Below, one piece after another: positions 60,841-64,000 of a stretch of DNA of 64,000 nucleotides. The notes under the pieces were generated by a model. The model had not been told where the DNA came from and ran no database searches. It saw only the letters and a program-made list of their open reading frames with translations. Each line of letters begins with the position of its first letter. The first letter of the stretch is position 1. The DNA lies in contig QLIY01000107.1 of the NCBI GenBank assembly GCA_003260075.1, forward strand, positions 19,072 through 83,071. Reading direction: 5' to 3'. Made by a program: the position numbers and the translations under genes. The DNA comes from Phallusia mammillata (Eukaryota > Chordata > Ascidiacea > Phlebobranchia > Ascidiidae).

Positions 60841-60870
60841 CTGTTTCGACCCAAAAAGTCTCATCAGTGC
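60841..60870 (-). ncRNA. hammerhead-like core
   Basis: On the minus strand: GCACTGATGA, stem II GACTT/GGGTC with a 3-nt loop (five pairs counting G-U), then GAAACAGTGTGC. The core is textbook, but the base at the cleavage position would be G, so cleavage is doubtful. A related degraded copy is on the minus strand at 63870-63930. Confidence 0.45.
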
Positions 60871-61074
60871 AGCTGGCGACGAGAGATGATTTTACTCAAT
60901 AAAGATAAATTACACAGTTACTCCTTTACACAAAAATTGTGAAATTTAACAAGCCTATAGTTTTTTTAAATACGTAATTGTTACAAGCATATATGTTGTA
61001 TCCAAACTTAAAATGTTACTTACAATACGTAGAATGATTTTAAAGTTTGTTGTTTACATTTTTGTTTTATTAAG

Positions 61075-63725
61075 AATTCATAACCCTCACTCACAATGTC
61101 AGAGTCTTTTTTGTGGGGGAACAATATAATTTTTATCAAGCAGCAACGTACTGTAGAGAGAGAGGTGCTCTCTTGCTGTTCAAGGTAATATATGTTGCAT
61201 TTGGCTAAAAACATGCCTTACTACAAATCAATCTGACACACAAGTTGTTTGACAGCCTACATCAACTATACAAAGCCAGATAGCACACCATCTAAATCAT
61301 CTTAGAATTATTTTTCGAATTACAAGATGGTGGATTGGCTTAGATGAGATTGGCATTGAAGGTATATATGTTGTTGTATGTATATCATTTTGTTATGTGG
61401 AAAAATATACATGTTTGGTGTTTGGTCCGCATGATGTATTTTATGTACACTAGTTCTTTGGCTGTTATGTTTATGATAAAATTTGATTTAATATTCTAGT
61501 TTCAACACCTAAAACTTGGGTTTAGCTTAAATTACTGGAAAGAGGCTGCTTATGTTTCTTGACCCTAATGTTTTTGCCTTTCATGATTGTACTTGGTGTT
61601 CCAAAAAATGTTTTTTTAATAGGTGCATTGCATTGGTCCAATGGAGAAACTCTGCAACCCACCGATTACACAAATTGGATTTCTCCATTGCCTAACGATG
61701 ACATAGTAGACTGTGTTGAGACTGCTTTGCATCACGGCTGGAAGTGGGGTCTGGATGGCTGCTTGGGTAGAAAAGGTTTTGTGTGCCAAGAAGGTAGGTA
61801 GGACGTAACACTTTCAGTGCGGCCAGCAATTTTGTTAATTATTTCAATTATTGCGCACAATTGTCTTGTCTGCTGCAAGGCCTCAACAGCATCAATAATG
61901 AATTACACTGGAAATAATGTTACAACTTATGTACAATAAAATCTCATGCACAATAATTTACTACTACAACTTATGCACAATAATTACTTTAAACTTTTGC
62001 CAACAATTATACAGTATAACTACCTCAAGCATTTGCAACAACAATCGGTTTTGTTACATTGTTATGAAACAAGACTCCTTTCACATATTCAAGTTTTTTG
62101 CCCACCAAGCGTCGCCTTAGACATGCACTGATCACGCATTTATGCCATGGGCTGTGTGGTCTCGACATACATTAATTGGCAGCTGCATTTTTGATCAAAA
62201 ACTTTTAATGGAAATTTGCGTCAACCGCACTGGAAGTGTATAGCTTTTTGCCCTTGTTCTAACCTACATAAAGGCCACAAGAAAATCAACTGTTGGTTAA
62301 TGAAGTTTTAAACTAGCACTACAAGTAAAGAACTGTGCAACTGTGGAAAAATATGCATTCAGAAATAAAGTAACATGAAATCTTAAGTCTGTTTGCATCA
62401 TTTTCATAACACTCCCATCATAACTTTTAGTATTATAATAATGATTTATTTTGTAGTGAACTGCCATCACCCAGCTCTTGTATCTGTATCTGAACCAAGA
62501 GGTTTGTAAACAAGTTATTTTAAAGATAAAAATAACTTTATTTTAAATTACTTTAAAAGAACAGACCATCAATTTACCACCTTGTAGCAGGGATAGACCT
62601 ATTATATGCGCCGATGTTTAGCATATTACCGATTATCGGTACCAGCCTTTGTGTAATAGGGACCTGATAACAAGTAACTGTGGTATTTTTGCTTAGCACA
62701 ACAAGCATTGCCAAGTCACCGATCAGTATAAAGGCAAATAGACATCAAAACCTTTGTCGGTTGTTGTTTTTGTTGGTTCCACTATTACACGGTTATGTTT
62801 GGTCATACATATAGGGAAGCATGTCTTTAATCTATAAGTTTGGTTACTTTGTACAATCACCCAACATTTGCACTTTTCACAATGTTACATATGTTTGCAG
62901 TTAAAATGGTACAGGCCTTTTACTGCAAACAAAGGCTTTAAATATCGTATTGGCTTTAAATATCGGTTATCTACCTAAACTACCGGTAATGATTGTCGAT
63001 TACTGCCTTGTAAACCTGTATCGGTCTATCTCTACCCCCATAGTACTGGCTGATTCCTGTAGTCACTATATAAGCTGTTGCTGCCAGGCCTAATATCAAC
63101 TTCAAAAGCTCTTTTGATAATTTACCCTGACGAAGGTGACCTGTATAGGACATATAAAATGTCAGTGCGAAAAACAATTGCCAGAAGAGCTCCTGTAGTC
63201 AATGATGACATTTTTCTTTGCTGCTGTACAGACTTTTAAACATTTTTGATGGCTTTTTTCACAGTTTATGCAACTTGTAGCCGACTGTGTGGTTCCCATG
63301 AAGAATGTGTTGGGGGTTCGTGCAAATGCAACAGGGCATTTTTTGTTCTCGACTGTGCTTATCCCTCATGTGAGTGAAATGTTTGAGAGTTTTTGGCTAT
63401 TTAAGAATCATGTGCTTTTAGCAAATTTTCACAAATGTTCTGTTTGGTTGAGCACTGAACATGTTTGATGTAAATTTTTAGTAAAGAATGGTAAGACTTT
63501 AATGACCGCCCTATGACTTGGATTAGCTGTTATTTTGTGGATTAAAACTTTCTAGTTTCTGAAATAGGATAGCAGATTTTGTACATATTACTGTCATTTC
63601 AGGGCTTAAAAATTGTTTTGTTTTGGCAGCAATTCGTCCACTAGCAGAAAAAAACGACTTCGGCAAAACATTTGTTTTCTTTAGAGAGAAGCTTACCTAC
63701 TCGGACGCCAGTGATTTCTGCATTG
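61075..63725 (+). CDS. C-type lectin / EGF-like mosaic protein, partial
   Basis: Exons 61075-61184, 61256-61361, 61623-61793, 62457-62501, 63265-63369, 63630-63725. Module borders are all phase 1, as expected for shuffled extracellular domains. The first three exons form a complete C-type lectin domain: YNFYQAATYC, WWIGLDEIGIEG, HWSNGETL with TNW, then DCVETALHHGWKW and GRKGFVCQ. There is no EPN or QPD motif; the usual site reads SPLPNDD. A short linker exon (VNCHHPALVSVSEPR) follows, then an EGF-like module (CSRLCGSHEEC through SCKCNRAFFVLDC), then the start of a second lectin domain (VFFREKLTYSDASDFC). The 5' exons, including any signal peptide, were not found. The gene continues past the right edge. 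Likely secreted or cell-surface recognition; the ligand is unknown. Confidence 0.85.
63064..63195 (+). repeat. degraded copy of the hammerhead-bearing dispersed repeat
   Basis: CTGTTGCTGCCAGGCCTAAT, TTTACCCTGACGAAGG and GCCAGAAGAGCTC match the element on the minus strand at 49200-49305 in the same order. CTGATGA has changed to CTGACGA. It lies in the intron before the EGF exon of the lectin gene. Confidence 0.6.
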
Positions 63726-64000
63726 GTAATATTGCTTTGTACATAATAATGGAATGTACATTAAAAATCTAGCATACATTTTAAAACAGTTTTTGGAATG
63801 GTTAGTAATATGTGTGAGAAACCATGAAAAGTTTTTAATGCTAAAACCATCGATTCAATAGACAATGAGATGCAGACAGTGCACAATGTTTTGACTCGTA
63901 AGGCGAGAGTTAGATCAATGATCAGTGAAAGTGTTTATTATGGGTCCCCTTCCCTGAAGGGGACACATATTGATTTTACTCAAATTGTTGTTTTTTTTTT

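Larger units (their letters stand above)
56042..61074. other. region without a confident gene
   Basis: Holds a 40-C gap filler (57833-57872), a duplicated joint, and scattered SINE-like pieces (59486 region). It also contains the two weak minus-strand reading frames at 60169-60706. Nothing else is supported. Confidence 0.45.

Overview
The window looks like ascidian (sea-squirt, probably Ciona-type) genomic DNA. It is AT-rich, with compact multi-exon genes, GT-AG introns and metazoan gene families, many non-autonomous DNA transposons, and one exact plus one near-exact match to the 16-nt Ciona spliced leader as I remember it. The species assignment is inference.

Layout. 1847-2095 (+) is IER3IP1/YOS1, in one exon. 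5091-10237 (-) is a seven-exon PP2C phosphatase of the PPTC7 family. 11595-13744 and 14129-18083 (+) are two copies of a PLA2G15/LCAT-like secreted phospholipase; only the second is complete. 19155-21574 (+) is a C2H2 zinc-finger gene. 23360-28165 (-) and 37163-42751 (-) are tandem paralogous class-A-like GPCRs with the same six-exon, same-phase layout; a second version of the first exon of the latter lies at 43400-43867 (-). 49428-52562 (-) is a two-exon orphan 7TM protein. 61075-63725 (+) is the visible part of a C-type lectin / EGF-like mosaic gene that runs off the right edge. The stretches between are mostly non-coding, with hAT-type MITEs (8-bp target duplications), Tigger-like MITEs, tRNA-like SINE fragments and hammerhead-ribozyme-like motifs.

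The most pervasive signal is not a gene. There are about 33 short C runs, nearly all exactly 10 C once bases native to the flanks are subtracted, plus 11 long C runs of 40-97. At most short runs, the sequence right after the run restarts a segment already seen 50-1200 bp upstream, with a few percent mismatches. The simplest reading is that assembly gaps are written as C, and that each 10-C joint abuts two contigs whose ends are unmerged haplotypes of the same locus. Removing one copy and the spacer repairs the zinc-finger gene (two in-frame false duplications), GPCR-B (exon 3 broken by a misplaced intron piece, exon 4 tail duplicated) and the last exon of the phospholipase. All proline- or glycine-homopolymer reading frames here are artefacts of these runs.

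The genes do not form an obvious pathway. Recognisable roles are early secretory trafficking (IER3IP1), mitochondrial dephosphorylation (PPTC7), lysosomal or secreted phospholipid acyl transfer (PLA2G15-like), transcription (zinc finger), membrane signalling (two GPCRs and a 7TM) and carbohydrate or pattern recognition (lectin).
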